From NCBI RefSeq assembly GCF_900100535.1, contig NZ_FNDG01000011.1, positions 62,001 to 126,000 of the forward strand: DNA of 64,000 bases, written 5' to 3'. Positions 7,597-16,046 of the stretch are shown here, piece after piece (position 1 is the first letter of the stretch; each line of letters starts with the position of its first letter). The translations under genes and the position numbers were made by a program. The notes under the pieces are model-generated. The model worked only from the letters and a program-made list of their open reading frames with translations. It made no database searches and was not told the origin of the DNA. Origin of the DNA: Phytopseudomonas flavescens (GTDB lineage: Bacteria; Pseudomonadota; Gammaproteobacteria; Pseudomonadales; Pseudomonadaceae).

Positions 7597-8871
7597 TCAG
7601 TGGTGATCGTCGACAGGCGCTCGCGGCACGTCGCGGTACAGCCGGCTGACCAGCGGGCCTATGGACAATCCCTGCAGCAGGATCGAGGTGAGCACGACGA
7701 TGTAGGTCAGGCTCAGCAGCAGGTCACGCTCCTCGCCCAGCGGCAACGACAGTGCCAGGGCCACCGACACGCCACCGCGCAAGCCGCCCCAGGTGAGGAT
7801 ACGGATCGCCCCGTGGGATACCTGTCGGCGCCCGCCAGCGCTGCGGCGCATGATCACGATGGCCGGTGCCACGGTGAGCAGGCGCGCCACCAACACGGCG
7901 GCGCCGAGTACCAGGGCGGCGACGATGTGCAGCCAGGAAAACGGCAGGAGCAGCAGTTCCAGGCCGATCAGGGCGAACAGCAGGGCATTGAGGATTTCGT
8001 CGATCAGCTCCCAGAAGCCGTCCACGTAGCGGCGCGATTCGTCCGACATCGCATGCTTGCGGCCCAGGTTGCCGATGATCAGGCCGGCCACCACCATGGC
8101 GATCGGCCCGGAAACGTGCAGGCGCGAAGCCAGTGCCGCACCGCCGAACACCAGGGCCAGGGTGAGCATCACTTCGACCTGGTACTGATCGATGCTGCGC
8201 AGCATCAGCAACACCCCGTAGCCCAAGGCCGCGCCGAACAGCAGGCCGCCCACTGCCTCGTGGATGAACAGCCAGCTCACCGCGCCGAGCGTCGGTGTGC
8301 TGCCCAGTTGCAGGATGCCGAGCAGGATGGTGAACACCACCACCGCCGTGCCGTCGTTGAACAGCGACTCGCCGACGATAGTGGTCGCCAGCGGCTTCGG
8401 TGCGCCCGACGACTTGAGAATGCCCATCACCGCGATCGGGTCGGTAGGCGAGATCAGTGCGCCGAACAGCAGGCAGTAGATGAAGTCCACGTGCCAGCCG
8501 AACAGGGCGAAGATGGAGTAGGCCAGGGTGCCGATCACACTGGTGGCGATCAACACGCCGACGGTGGCCAGCAGGCCGATGGGCCACTTGTAGCTGCGCA
8601 GGTCGCTGAGGTCCACGTGCAGCGCTCCGGCGAACAGCAGTGCCGGCAGGAACCAGGTCATCAGGATGTCGGAGAAATCGATACGGCGAATGATCTGCTG
8701 CGCCTCGAGCTCGATCAGCGGGTAACCGAGCTGGCTCAGGCCCTGAGCGATCAGCGAGAAGATCAGCGCGGTGGCCATCACCCCGATGGCAGGCGGCAGG
8801 CGGATGAAGCGGTAGTTGACGTAGGTGAGCAGGGTGGTGAGAACGATGAAAGCGGCTACGAGGTCGAGCAC
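7597..8871 (-). CDS. Cation:proton antiporter, CPA1 (NhaP-like) family
   Basis: This 424-residue inner-membrane protein has about twelve hydrophobic segments. It carries the CPA1 hallmarks PTDPIAVMGIL, GESLFNDGTAVVVF and TWGGLRGGVSVALALSLP. Such proteins exchange Na+ or K+ for H+ and contribute to pH and salt tolerance. I place the start at a GTG (8871) preceded by GGAG, giving VLDLVAAFIVLTTLL. The longer frame upstream encodes a Cys/His/Pro-rich stretch with no family resemblance. An osmoprotectant importer operon is divergently placed, consistent with an osmotic role. Confidence 0.88.
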   Translation of the reverse strand: MLDLVAAFIVLTTLLTYVNYRFIRLPPAIGVMATALIFSLIAQGLSQLGYPLIELEAQQIIRRIDFSDILMTWFLPALLFAGALHVDLSDLRSYKWPIGLLATVGVLIATSVIGTLAYSIFALFGWHVDFIYCLLFGALISPTDPIAVMGILKSSGAPKPLATTIVGESLFNDGTAVVVFTILLGILQLGSTPTLGAVSWLFIHEAVGGLLFGAALGYGVLLMLRSIDQYQVEVMLTLALVFGGAALASRLHVSGPIAMVVAGLIIGNLGRKHAMSDESRRYVDGFWELIDEILNALLFALIGLELLLLPFSWLHIVAALVLGAAVLVARLLTVAPAIVIMRRSAGGRRQVSHGAIRILTWGGLRGGVSVALALSLPLGEERDLLLSLTYIVVLTSILLQGLSIGPLVSRLYRDVPRAPVDDHH

Positions 8872-9130
8872 GGGGTCTCCTTCGGGGGCTGGTGCGCGCC
8901 GTCCCGGCGAACACCCTTGAGGCCTTATGATAGCTGTCTTGTAACCGGATGTGTGGCAGTGCTGCATGGCAGAACAATGGCAAGAAGGTTGAACCAGGGC
9001 GGTGCATAAGGGTCGAGTACACGTGGGCCGGGAGGCCGCCGGTGCTGTTTGCAGATGCATGCAGGCTATCTGGCAAACGAGTTTCTCCTTCCGGTATTTG
9101 ATGGCTGGCGCGCAACGCGTATGGCCAACT

Positions 9131-9150
9131 CGACGGGCCTCTGCCCGTCG
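9131..9150 (+). promoter_or_regulatory. Leader hairpin upstream of the osmoprotectant operon
   Basis: CGACGGGC (9131-9138) and GCCCGTCG (9143-9150) form a perfect 8-bp stem with a 4-base loop, 17 bases ahead of ATG 9168 and just before GGAG (9157-9160). The rest of the 296-base gap from 8872 shows no gene that I can support. A regulatory function is inferred from position only. Confidence 0.4.
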
Positions 9151-9167
9151 TCGATTGGAGTCAAAAC

Positions 9168-9881
9168 ATGCTGAAAAGCTTGGGCAAGGTGCTGCTGGGC
9201 GCTGTGGCGCTGGTTGCGGTACTGGCCTTGCTGATCCACTGGATCACCCCCGCAGTGCTCGCTTCGCACCGCGAAGACCTCATCTTCTACCTGCAGGCGC
9301 ACCTGTACCTGGTGTTCCTGTCGATGTTCGCAGCGTTGGCGGTGGGAGTCCCCGCCGGCATCCTGCTCAGTCGACCGGGGCGCGAGCACAGTGCCGAGCG
9401 CATCATGCAGGTGTTCAACGTGGGCAACACCGTGCCGCCGCTGGCGGTGCTGGCGATCGCCCTGTCCATCGTCGGGATCGGCAATGGCCCGGCGGTGCTC
9501 GCCCTGTTTCTCGCCTCGTTGCTGCCCATCGTGCGTAACACCTATGAAGGTCTGCGCAACGTGCCGGGTTCGCTGAAGGAAGCGGCCACCGGTATCGGCA
9601 TGACACCCGGCCAGGTGCTCTGGCAGGTCGAGTTGCCCAATGCCGTGCCGATCATCGTTGGCGGCGTGCGGGTTGCGCTGGCGCTGAATGTCGGCACGGC
9701 ACCACTGGTTTTTCTGATCGGTGCCAACAGCCTGGGCAGTCTGATCTTTCCGGCCATCGCCCTGGAAGATCAGCCATTGCTGATTCTGGGCGCGGCAGCC
9801 ACTGCCCTGCTGGCGCTGCTGCTCGACGGCCTGGTGGCCGCGGTCAGCCGTTTCTGGTTCGAGCGAGGCCTGGCCCGCTAA
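9168..9881 (+). CDS. Osmoprotectant ABC transporter permease (OpuB/YehW-Y type)
   Basis: This 237-residue inner-membrane permease contains several hydrophobic helices and the binding-protein-dependent transport signature region (YEGLRNVPGSLKEAATGIGM, then LWQVELPNAVPIIVGGVRVAL). GGAG precedes ATG 9168. It is the first gene of a four-gene operon (permease, binding protein, permease, ATPase), the usual layout for compatible-solute importers of the OpuB/OsmF class. The likely substrates are glycine betaine, choline or a related quaternary amine; the exact one cannot be read from sequence. Confidence 0.88.
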   Translation: MLKSLGKVLLGAVALVAVLALLIHWITPAVLASHREDLIFYLQAHLYLVFLSMFAALAVGVPAGILLSRPGREHSAERIMQVFNVGNTVPPLAVLAIALSIVGIGNGPAVLALFLASLLPIVRNTYEGLRNVPGSLKEAATGIGMTPGQVLWQVELPNAVPIIVGGVRVALALNVGTAPLVFLIGANSLGSLIFPAIALEDQPLLILGAAATALLALLLDGLVAAVSRFWFERGLAR

Positions 9882-9892
9882 TGGAGACCTTG

Positions 9893-10783
9893 ATGAAGTC
9901 ATTTGTTGTTGGCCTCGGCATGCTGCTGGCCGCTGCCAGCCAGGCAGCGGAAATTCGCATCGGCGCCAAGGTCTTTACCGAGCAGGCGATCCTTTCCGAA
10001 CTCACCGCACAGTACCTGCAGCCCCACGGCTATCAGTCGCGCATCGTCGGCAATCTGGGCAGCACCATTGCCTGGAATGCGATGAAGAACGGCCAGCTGG
10101 ATCTGACCTGGGAATACACCGGTACCTCGCTGGTGGCCTACAACAAGGTGACCGAGCGCCTCGACAAGGAAGCGGCCTACGCACGGGTCAAGGCGCTGGA
10201 TGCCAAGACCGGTGCGATCTGGCTGGCGCCGTCCCGCTTCAACAACACCTATGCCCTGGCGTTGCCGGAAAAGGTCGCCGAGGAACATCCGGATATCAAG
10301 CGCATCAGCGACCTGGCAGAGGCTCTGCAGCAGCCGGGCAAGGGCAGTCGCCTGCTGGCGCTGGATATCGAGTTCGCCAACCGCTCCGATGGTCTCGACG
10401 GGCTGGTCAAGGAATACGGCCTGACCTTCACCCGCAACGAGATCCGCCAGATGGACCCGGGCCTGGTCTACACCGCGCTGCGCAACGGTCAGGTGTTCGT
10501 CGGCCTGGTGTACACCACCGACGGCCGTCTGGACTCCTTTGGCCTGCGCCTGCTCGAGGACGACAAGGGCTACTTCCCTGACTACACCGCAGCCCCTGTG
10601 GTGAATGCCGACTACCTGAAGGAGCACCCTGATCTGCAAGCCCTGCTCAAACCCCTGGCCGAGCGCCTGGACGACGCCACCATGCGTCGCCTCAACGCCC
10701 GCGTCGATGTCGAGCGCGAGACACCCGCTGCGGTGGCCGTCGATTTCCTTCGTGAACAGAAACTGATCGGGGGGGATCGCTGA
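9893..10783 (+). CDS. Osmoprotectant-binding periplasmic protein (OsmF/OpuBC-like)
   Basis: The 296-residue protein has a signal peptide (MKSFVVGLGMLLAAASQAAE) followed by IRIGAKVFTEQAILSEL and WNAMKNGQLDLTWEYTGTS, typical of the OpuAC/OsmF binding-protein family. ATG 9893 is chosen because GGAG lies seven bases upstream; an earlier ATG at 9881 overlaps the previous stop. It captures a quaternary amine and delivers it to the flanking permeases. An aromatic-cage ligand site is a family expectation, not verified here. Confidence 0.9.
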   Translation: MKSFVVGLGMLLAAASQAAEIRIGAKVFTEQAILSELTAQYLQPHGYQSRIVGNLGSTIAWNAMKNGQLDLTWEYTGTSLVAYNKVTERLDKEAAYARVKALDAKTGAIWLAPSRFNNTYALALPEKVAEEHPDIKRISDLAEALQQPGKGSRLLALDIEFANRSDGLDGLVKEYGLTFTRNEIRQMDPGLVYTALRNGQVFVGLVYTTDGRLDSFGLRLLEDDKGYFPDYTAAPVVNADYLKEHPDLQALLKPLAERLDDATMRRLNARVDVERETPAAVAVDFLREQKLIGGDR

Positions 10784-10784
10784 T

Positions 10785-11444
10785 ATGGATTTCATGACCG
10801 CTTTTCAGCATATCGACTGGGCACAAGTCGTCAGCCTGACCGGTGAGCACATCGCCCTGGTCGGCATCGCCGTCGGCCTGGCGATCGTCATCGGTGTGCC
10901 GCTGGGCATTCTGATGACCCGCTTCCCATGGATTGCCGGGCCGCTGCAGGGGGCCGCCACCGTGGTGCTGACGCTGCCAGCCATCGCGCTGTTCGGCCTG
11001 CTGCTGCCGTTCTACTCGCAGTTCGGTCAGGGCCTCGGGCCGCTGCCGGCCGTCACCGCCGTGTTCCTCTATTCGCTGCTGCCGATCCTGCGCAACACCT
11101 ACCTGGCGTTGAGCAGCGTCGAGCCGGGCATCCGCGAGGCGGGTAAAGGCATCGGCATGAGTTTCTGGCAGCGCCTGCGCATGGTCGATCTGCCGATTGC
11201 CGTGCCGGTGATCCTGGCCGGCGTGCGCACCGCCGTGGTGATGAACATCGGCGTGATGACCATCGCCGCCACCATCGGCGCCGGCGGCCTTGGCGTGCTG
11301 ATTCTCACGGCCATCAGTCGCAGCGACATGGCCACCCTTTTCGTCGGCGCGGTGCTGGTGAGCCTGCTCGCCATCGTCGCCGACCTGTTTTTGCAGTGGC
11401 TGCAGAAAACGCTCACTCCCCGTGGCCTGAAAGCCGCCCACTGA
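10785..11444 (+). CDS. Osmoprotectant ABC transporter permease, second subunit
   Basis: The 219-residue membrane protein is homologous to the permease at 9168, with LPILRNTYLALSSVEPGIRE, AGKGIGMSFWQRLRMVDLPI and ANTIGA-type helices (TIAATIGAGGLGVLI). The start ATG 10785 follows the binding-protein gene by one base. The two permeases probably form a heterodimer. Together with the ATPase downstream they make a complete importer. Confidence 0.88.
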   Translation: MDFMTAFQHIDWAQVVSLTGEHIALVGIAVGLAIVIGVPLGILMTRFPWIAGPLQGAATVVLTLPAIALFGLLLPFYSQFGQGLGPLPAVTAVFLYSLLPILRNTYLALSSVEPGIREAGKGIGMSFWQRLRMVDLPIAVPVILAGVRTAVVMNIGVMTIAATIGAGGLGVLILTAISRSDMATLFVGAVLVSLLAIVADLFLQWLQKTLTPRGLKAAH

Positions 11445-11454
11445 GGACTCGAAC

Positions 11455-12609
11455 ATGATTCAACTCGATAGATTGACCAAGAAATTCCACCAGAAAGGCA
11501 AGGACGTCGTAGCCGTCAACGAAGTCAGTCTGACCGTCGACGAAGGGCAGATCTGCGTGTTCCTCGGTCCGTCCGGCTGCGGCAAGAGCACCACCCTGAA
11601 GATGATCAACCGACTGATCGAACCGACCTCCGGGCGGGTGCTGATCAACGGCGAGGACACCACTGGGATCGACGAGGTGACCCTGCGCCGCAACATCGGC
11701 TACGTGATCCAGCAGATCGGTCTGTTCCCCAACATGACCATCGAGGAAAACATCACCGTGGTGCCCAAGCTGCTCGGCTGGGACAAGAAACGCTGCCACG
11801 AGCGGGCGGTCGAGCTGATGAGCATGGTGCAACTGGAGCCCAAGCAATACCTGTCGCGCTATCCCCGTGAGCTGTCCGGTGGCCAGCAGCAGCGTATCGG
11901 CGTGATCCGCGCCCTGGCAGCCGACGCGCCGGTTCTGCTGATGGACGAACCCTTCGGCGCGGTCGACCCGGTCAACCGCGACGCCATCCAGAACGAGTTC
12001 TTCCAGATGCAGCGGGCGCTCAACAAGACCGTGATCATGGTCAGCCACGACATCGACGAAGCCATCAAGCTGGGCGACAAGATCGCCATCTTCAAGGACG
12101 GTACGCTGCTCCAGTTCGATCACCCGGATACCCTGCTGGCGCATCCGGCCGACGACTTCGTCAGCGGTTTCGTCGGTCAGGACAGCACCCTCAAGCGGCT
12201 GCTGCTGATCCGCGCCGAAGACGCTGCCGACGATGCCCCCTCGGTGCTGCCGGAAACCTCGGTCGCCGATGCCGTGGAACTGATGGAAGAGCACGACCGC
12301 CGCCACCTGGTGGTGACCGATGCGCAGAAAAAGGGCCTGGGCTACATCCGTCGCCGCGACCTGCGCGGGCAGGGCGGTTCGGTGCAGCCATTCCTGCAGC
12401 CGTTCAACGCCACCGCCTCCCACGACGAACACCTGCGCATCCTGCTGTCGCGCATGTACGAGTTCAATCGCTCCTGGTTGCCGGTGCTCAGCGCCGACAA
12501 CGACTTCCTCGGTGAGGTCACCCAGGAGTCCATCGCCGACTACCTCAGTTCCGGTCGCTCGCGCGGCAAGAGCAGCATCGTCTCGCCGGCGGAGCAGGTG
12601 GCGATCTGA
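11455..12609 (+). CDS. Osmoprotectant ABC transporter ATP-binding protein with CBS domains
   Basis: This 384-residue ATPase has Walker A GPSGCGKST (residues 38-46), the signature LSGGQQQR, Walker B VLLMDEP and the switch His in VMVSHDIDE. The last ~130 residues form a CBS pair (SVADAVELMEEHDRRHLVV, then DEHLRILLSRMYEFN). In betaine importers of this class, CBS domains sense ionic strength or cyclic dinucleotides. It lies 10 bases after the second permease and closes the operon; an 18-bp perfect hairpin follows at 12615-12654. Confidence 0.92.
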   Translation: MIQLDRLTKKFHQKGKDVVAVNEVSLTVDEGQICVFLGPSGCGKSTTLKMINRLIEPTSGRVLINGEDTTGIDEVTLRRNIGYVIQQIGLFPNMTIEENITVVPKLLGWDKKRCHERAVELMSMVQLEPKQYLSRYPRELSGGQQQRIGVIRALAADAPVLLMDEPFGAVDPVNRDAIQNEFFQMQRALNKTVIMVSHDIDEAIKLGDKIAIFKDGTLLQFDHPDTLLAHPADDFVSGFVGQDSTLKRLLLIRAEDAADDAPSVLPETSVADAVELMEEHDRRHLVVTDAQKKGLGYIRRRDLRGQGGSVQPFLQPFNATASHDEHLRILLSRMYEFNRSWLPVLSADNDFLGEVTQESIADYLSSGRSRGKSSIVSPAEQVAI

Positions 12610-12614
12610 GGAGC

Positions 12615-12654
12615 GCCGGCACGCCGAGCGAGAACGCTCGCTCGGCGTGCCGGC
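12615..12654. terminator. Perfect 18-bp hairpin between convergent genes
   Basis: Bases 12615-12632 are fully complementary to 12637-12654 around an AACG loop. The hairpin lies between the osmoprotectant operon (+) and the cupin gene (-), so it probably ends transcription from both sides, although neither side has a long T-run. Confidence 0.75.
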
Positions 12655-12665
12655 AGTCGTTCAGG

Positions 12666-13028
12666 TCATGGCGCGGCCTGGAACACCACGTACACCTTGC
12701 GGCACGGCTCCAGTACTTCCCAGGTGCCGACGAAGCCGGCCGGGATCACGAAACGGTCGCCGGCGCGCACGGTTCTGGCGTTGCCTTCTCGGTCGCGCAG
12801 CACGGCCACACCCTGAAGGATCTCGCAGTATTCGTGCTCGCTGTAGTCCACCGTCCACTGGCCGATAGCGCCTTCCCAACTGCCTGCGTTGAATTGGCCG
12901 CACGGGCTGGCGTAGTGGTTGCGCAACTGTTGCAGCGGGTCGCCCTTGAGGATCTTTTCCGCTGCGGGCCGGTAGTCTTCGGCGCTGCCGCCGCCGTTGG
13001 CCAGGTCGACGATCTGTTCGATATTCAT
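12666..13028 (-). CDS. Cupin-domain protein
   Basis: The 120-residue protein is a small single-domain cupin: EHEYCEILQGVAVL corresponds to the first cupin motif and VRAGDRFVIPAGFVGTWEV to the second. Such RmlC-like barrels bind a metal or small ligand, and this type is found beside amine-catabolic genes in Pseudomonas. ATG 13028 is chosen because GGAAG lies five bases upstream; longer starts at 13040 and 13073 lack a good ribosome binding site. The enzymatic role is unknown. Confidence 0.75.
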   Translation of the reverse strand: MNIEQIVDLANGGGSAEDYRPAAEKILKGDPLQQLRNHYASPCGQFNAGSWEGAIGQWTVDYSEHEYCEILQGVAVLRDREGNARTVRAGDRFVIPAGFVGTWEVLEPCRKVYVVFQAAP

Positions 13029-13204
13029 GTTCGCTTCCATGGTCCGTCCGAGAGCCTGTTGCGCCCAGCCCATGGCCTACGACGGCCTGGGGCGATGTGG
13101 CGGGCGATTGATGGGCGGTCTGCATCGTGCGACGACGAGATGACGATGCGCTTGAGTCTATGTTTAATAAATCGAACGCGGCAAGGGTGTATGCCGACCC
13201 AGTG

Positions 13205-13217
13205 TCAATAATATTGA
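13205..13217. promoter_or_regulatory. Short palindrome upstream of the aldehyde dehydrogenase gene
   Basis: TCAATAATATTGA is a perfect odd palindrome in an AT-rich stretch about 100 bases before ATG 13314. It lies in the 285-base gap (13029-13313) between divergent cupin and aldehyde dehydrogenase genes. It could be an operator for an amine-responsive regulator, but this is inferred from symmetry and position only. Confidence 0.35.
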
Positions 13218-13313
13218 AAAGTCTGCTGGCGCTGGTTTAGTGTGATCCGCAAATTCCGGCCCGTCAGGGGCCGCCGAGGCGCCCGGCGCTTCATCGACTG
13301 AGAGGATGATCGA

Positions 13314-14807
13314 ATGACCCGTTTGACTCGTGCCGACTGGCAGCAACGTGCCAAGGATCTGCAGATCGAGACCCGTGCCTTCGTGCAGGGCGAATACCAG
13401 GCTGCTCGCAGTGGCGAGACCTTCGACTGCATCAGCCCGGTGGACGGCCGGCTCCTGGGCCAGGTCGCCAGCTGCGACTTGGCCGATGCCGAGCTGGCGG
13501 TGAAATCCGCCCGTGCGGCGTTCGATGCCGGGGTCTGGTCGCGCATCGCCCCGGCCAAGCGCAAGCAGAAGATGATCCGCTTCGCCGAACTGCTGCTGGC
13601 CAATGCCGAGGAACTGGCGCTGCTGGAAACCCTCGACATGGGCAAACCGATCAGCGATTCGCTGGGCATCGACGTCCCGGGGGCGGCCAACGCCATCCGC
13701 TGGAGCGCCGAGGCCATCGACAAGGTCTACGACGAAGTGGCCCCGACGCCCCACGACCAGCTCGGCCTGGTCACCCGCGAGCCGGTCGGTGTCGTGGCCG
13801 CCATCGTGCCGTGGAACTTCCCGCTGATGATGGCCAGCTGGAAACTCGGCCCGGCCCTGGCCACGGGTAACTCGGTGATCCTCAAACCGTCCGAGAAGTC
13901 TCCGCTGACCGCCATTCGTGTCGCCGCCCTGGCCGTGGAAGCGGGTATTCCGGCCGGCGTGTTCAACGTCCTGCCCGGCCATGGCCACACCGTGGGCAAG
14001 GCGCTGGCCCTGCACATGGACGTCGACACCATCGTGTTCACCGGTTCCACCAAGGTCGCCAAGCAACTGATGATCTACGCTGGCGAATCGAACATGAAGC
14101 GCGTCTGGCTGGAGGCGGGCGGCAAGAGCCCGAACATCGTCTTCGCCGATGCGCCGGATCTGCAGGCCGCTGCCGAATCCGCCGCCAGCGCCATCGCCTT
14201 CAACCAGGGCGAAGTGTGTACTGCGGGCTCGCGCCTGCTGGTGGAGAACGCCATCAAGGAGCGCTTCGTGCCGATGGTGGTCGAGGCCCTGAAAGGCTGG
14301 AAGGCCGGCAACCCCCTGGACCCGGAAACCAACGTCGGCGCGTTGGTCGATACCCAGCAGATGAACACCGTGCTCGGCTACATCGAGGCCGGTCACAAGG
14401 ACGGCGCCAAGCTGGTGATCGGTGGCAAGCGCACCCTGCAGGAAAGCGGCGGCACCTATGTCGAGCCGACCATCTTCGACGGCGTGACCAATGCGATGAC
14501 CATCGCCCGCGAGGAAATCTTCGGGCCGGTGCTTTCGGTGATCGGTTTCGACAGCGCCGAGCAGGCCGTGCAGATCGCCAACGACACCGTTTACGGCCTG
14601 GCCGCCGCGGTGTGGACGGCGGACATCTCCAAGGCCCACCTGACGGCCCGCGCGCTGCGCGCCGGCAGCGTCTGGGTCAACCAGTACGATGGCGGCGACA
14701 TGACCGCGCCGTTCGGGGGCTTCAAGCAATCGGGCAACGGCCGTGACAAGTCGCTGCACGCGTTCGACAAGTACACCGAACTGAAAGCCACCTGGATCAA
14801 GCTCTGA
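13314..14807 (+). CDS. Aldehyde dehydrogenase, KauB/PuuC family
   Basis: This 497-residue NAD(P)-dependent enzyme resembles KauB/PuuC, which oxidises 4-guanidinobutyraldehyde, gamma-glutamyl-aminobutyraldehyde and related aldehydes in arginine and putrescine breakdown. Visible features are the cofactor stretch VAAIVPWNFPLMMASWKLGP, FTGSTKVAKQL, the general-base region WLEAGGKSPN and the catalytic Cys302 in FNQGEVCTAGSRL. The start ATG follows GAGAGGATGATCGA. The PuuB-like oxidase at 19596 and XRE-cupin gene at 25208 fit the same pathway. The exact physiological aldehyde is not determined by sequence. Confidence 0.9.
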   Translation: MTRLTRADWQQRAKDLQIETRAFVQGEYQAARSGETFDCISPVDGRLLGQVASCDLADAELAVKSARAAFDAGVWSRIAPAKRKQKMIRFAELLLANAEELALLETLDMGKPISDSLGIDVPGAANAIRWSAEAIDKVYDEVAPTPHDQLGLVTREPVGVVAAIVPWNFPLMMASWKLGPALATGNSVILKPSEKSPLTAIRVAALAVEAGIPAGVFNVLPGHGHTVGKALALHMDVDTIVFTGSTKVAKQLMIYAGESNMKRVWLEAGGKSPNIVFADAPDLQAAAESAASAIAFNQGEVCTAGSRLLVENAIKERFVPMVVEALKGWKAGNPLDPETNVGALVDTQQMNTVLGYIEAGHKDGAKLVIGGKRTLQESGGTYVEPTIFDGVTNAMTIAREEIFGPVLSVIGFDSAEQAVQIANDTVYGLAAAVWTADISKAHLTARALRAGSVWVNQYDGGDMTAPFGGFKQSGNGRDKSLHAFDKYTELKATWIKL

Positions 14808-14851
14808 TCCTGCACGGATAAGCTCGCCAGCAGGCGGGCTCGATCGACTCG

Positions 14852-14879
14852 GCGGCCGGGCTCCATGGAGCCCGGCCGC
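14852..14879. terminator. 13-bp perfect hairpin after aldehyde dehydrogenase gene
   Basis: GCGGCCGGGCTCC (14852-14864) pairs with GGAGCCCGGCCGC (14867-14879) over a two-base centre. It sits 45 bases after the stop at 14807 and before the next gene at 14904. The lack of a T-run makes termination probable but not certain. Confidence 0.55.
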
Positions 14880-14903
14880 TGTGCTTTGTCTCTGGAGTCA
14901 GCA

Positions 14904-16046
14904 ATGCGTTGGGGAACCTACTTCGCCGTTTGCGCGGCGGTGATCAGTATCGGCCTGGCGATGGGCACCACCATGCCGCTGGTGTCCTTGCGCCTGGAAA
15001 GCTGGGGCTACGGTTCGTTCGCCATCGGCATCATGGCGGCGACGCCGGCCATCGGCGTACTGCTCGGCGCGTCGCTGGCCGGTCGGCTGGCCTCGCGCTG
15101 TGCCACGCCACGCCTGATGCAGCTATGCCTGCTGGTCGGGGCGCTGTCGGTTGCCGGGCTGGCGCTGATGCAGAATTACGCGGTGTGGCTGCTGCTGCGG
15201 CTGCTGCTTGGCGTGACCCTGACCGTGGTGTTTATCCTCGGTGAAAGCTGGATCAACCAGTTGGCCGTGGAAAAGTGGCGTGGCCGTCTGGTGGCGCTGT
15301 ATGGAACCGGTTATGCGTTGAGCCAGCTGTGCGGGCCGTTGCTACTGAGCGTACTTGGCACCGATACCGACCTGGGCTTCTGGTTCGGCATCAGCTTGCT
15401 GATCGCTGGAGCGCTGCTGCTGATCGGCCGTACCGGCGCGCCGGTGGTCGATGCCCACAGCGCTTCGGGACGTGGTTTGCTGGTGTTCTGCCAGCGCATG
15501 CCGGCAATCGCCTGGGCGGTGATGCTGTTCGCGGCCTTCGAAGCGATGATGCTCACCCTGTTGCCGATCTACGGCCTGCGTCAGGGCTTCACCCAGGACG
15601 TCGCGCTGTTCATGGCCAGCGTGGTGGTGGTCGGTGATGCGGCGCTGCAACTGCCCATCGGCCTGCTCGCCGATCGCATTTCGCGGGTCACGCTGTTCCG
15701 CGGCTGCGGGGTGGTTCTGCTGTTATCCAGCCTGGGGATTCCGCTGCTCCTGCATACACCGGTGGTCTGGCCGGTGCTGGTGCTGTTCGGCGCCAGTGCC
15801 GGCGGCTTGTTCACCCTGTCGTTGATTCTGATCGGCGAGCGCTTTCGCGATGATCAGCTGGTTCGCGCCAATTCCCACGTTGCTCAGCTATGGGGCATCG
15901 GCTGCCTGGTCGGCCCACTGGCTACCGGTGCGGTCAGCCAGTGGGTCAGTGGGCATGCCTTGCCGATGCTCATGGCGCTGGGGGCAGCGGGATTCGTCTG
16001 GCTGGCCTGGCGGCGTGACGCATTCGTCACGCCTGCGGCGCTATAG
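14904..16046 (+). CDS. MFS transporter
   Basis: This 380-residue protein has about twelve hydrophobic helices and an overall YcaD-like major facilitator layout. Examples are VCAAVISIGLAMGTTMPLVS in helix 1, GVLLGASLAGRLASR for the loop 2-3 region and GESWINQLAVEKWRGRLVAL. ATG 14904 is preceded by GGAG; the in-frame ATG at 14865 lies inside the upstream hairpin and is rejected. Its substrate is unknown. Its 3' end overlaps the convergent phospholipase-D-family gene by 6 bases. Confidence 0.85.
   Translation: MRWGTYFAVCAAVISIGLAMGTTMPLVSLRLESWGYGSFAIGIMAATPAIGVLLGASLAGRLASRCATPRLMQLCLLVGALSVAGLALMQNYAVWLLLRLLLGVTLTVVFILGESWINQLAVEKWRGRLVALYGTGYALSQLCGPLLLSVLGTDTDLGFWFGISLLIAGALLLIGRTGAPVVDAHSASGRGLLVFCQRMPAIAWAVMLFAAFEAMMLTLLPIYGLRQGFTQDVALFMASVVVVGDAALQLPIGLLADRISRVTLFRGCGVVLLLSSLGIPLLLHTPVVWPVLVLFGASAGGLFTLSLILIGERFRDDQLVRANSHVAQLWGIGCLVGPLATGAVSQWVSGHALPMLMALGAAGFVWLAWRRDAFVTPAAL

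Noticed and set aside
7600..9009. 469-codon plus-strand frame opposite the antiporter
   Set aside because: Gln/His-rich composition typical of the antisense of a membrane protein gene.
14865..14903. Upstream ATG as MFS start
   Set aside because: It lies inside a perfect hairpin and lacks a ribosome binding site; ATG 14904 has GGAG.
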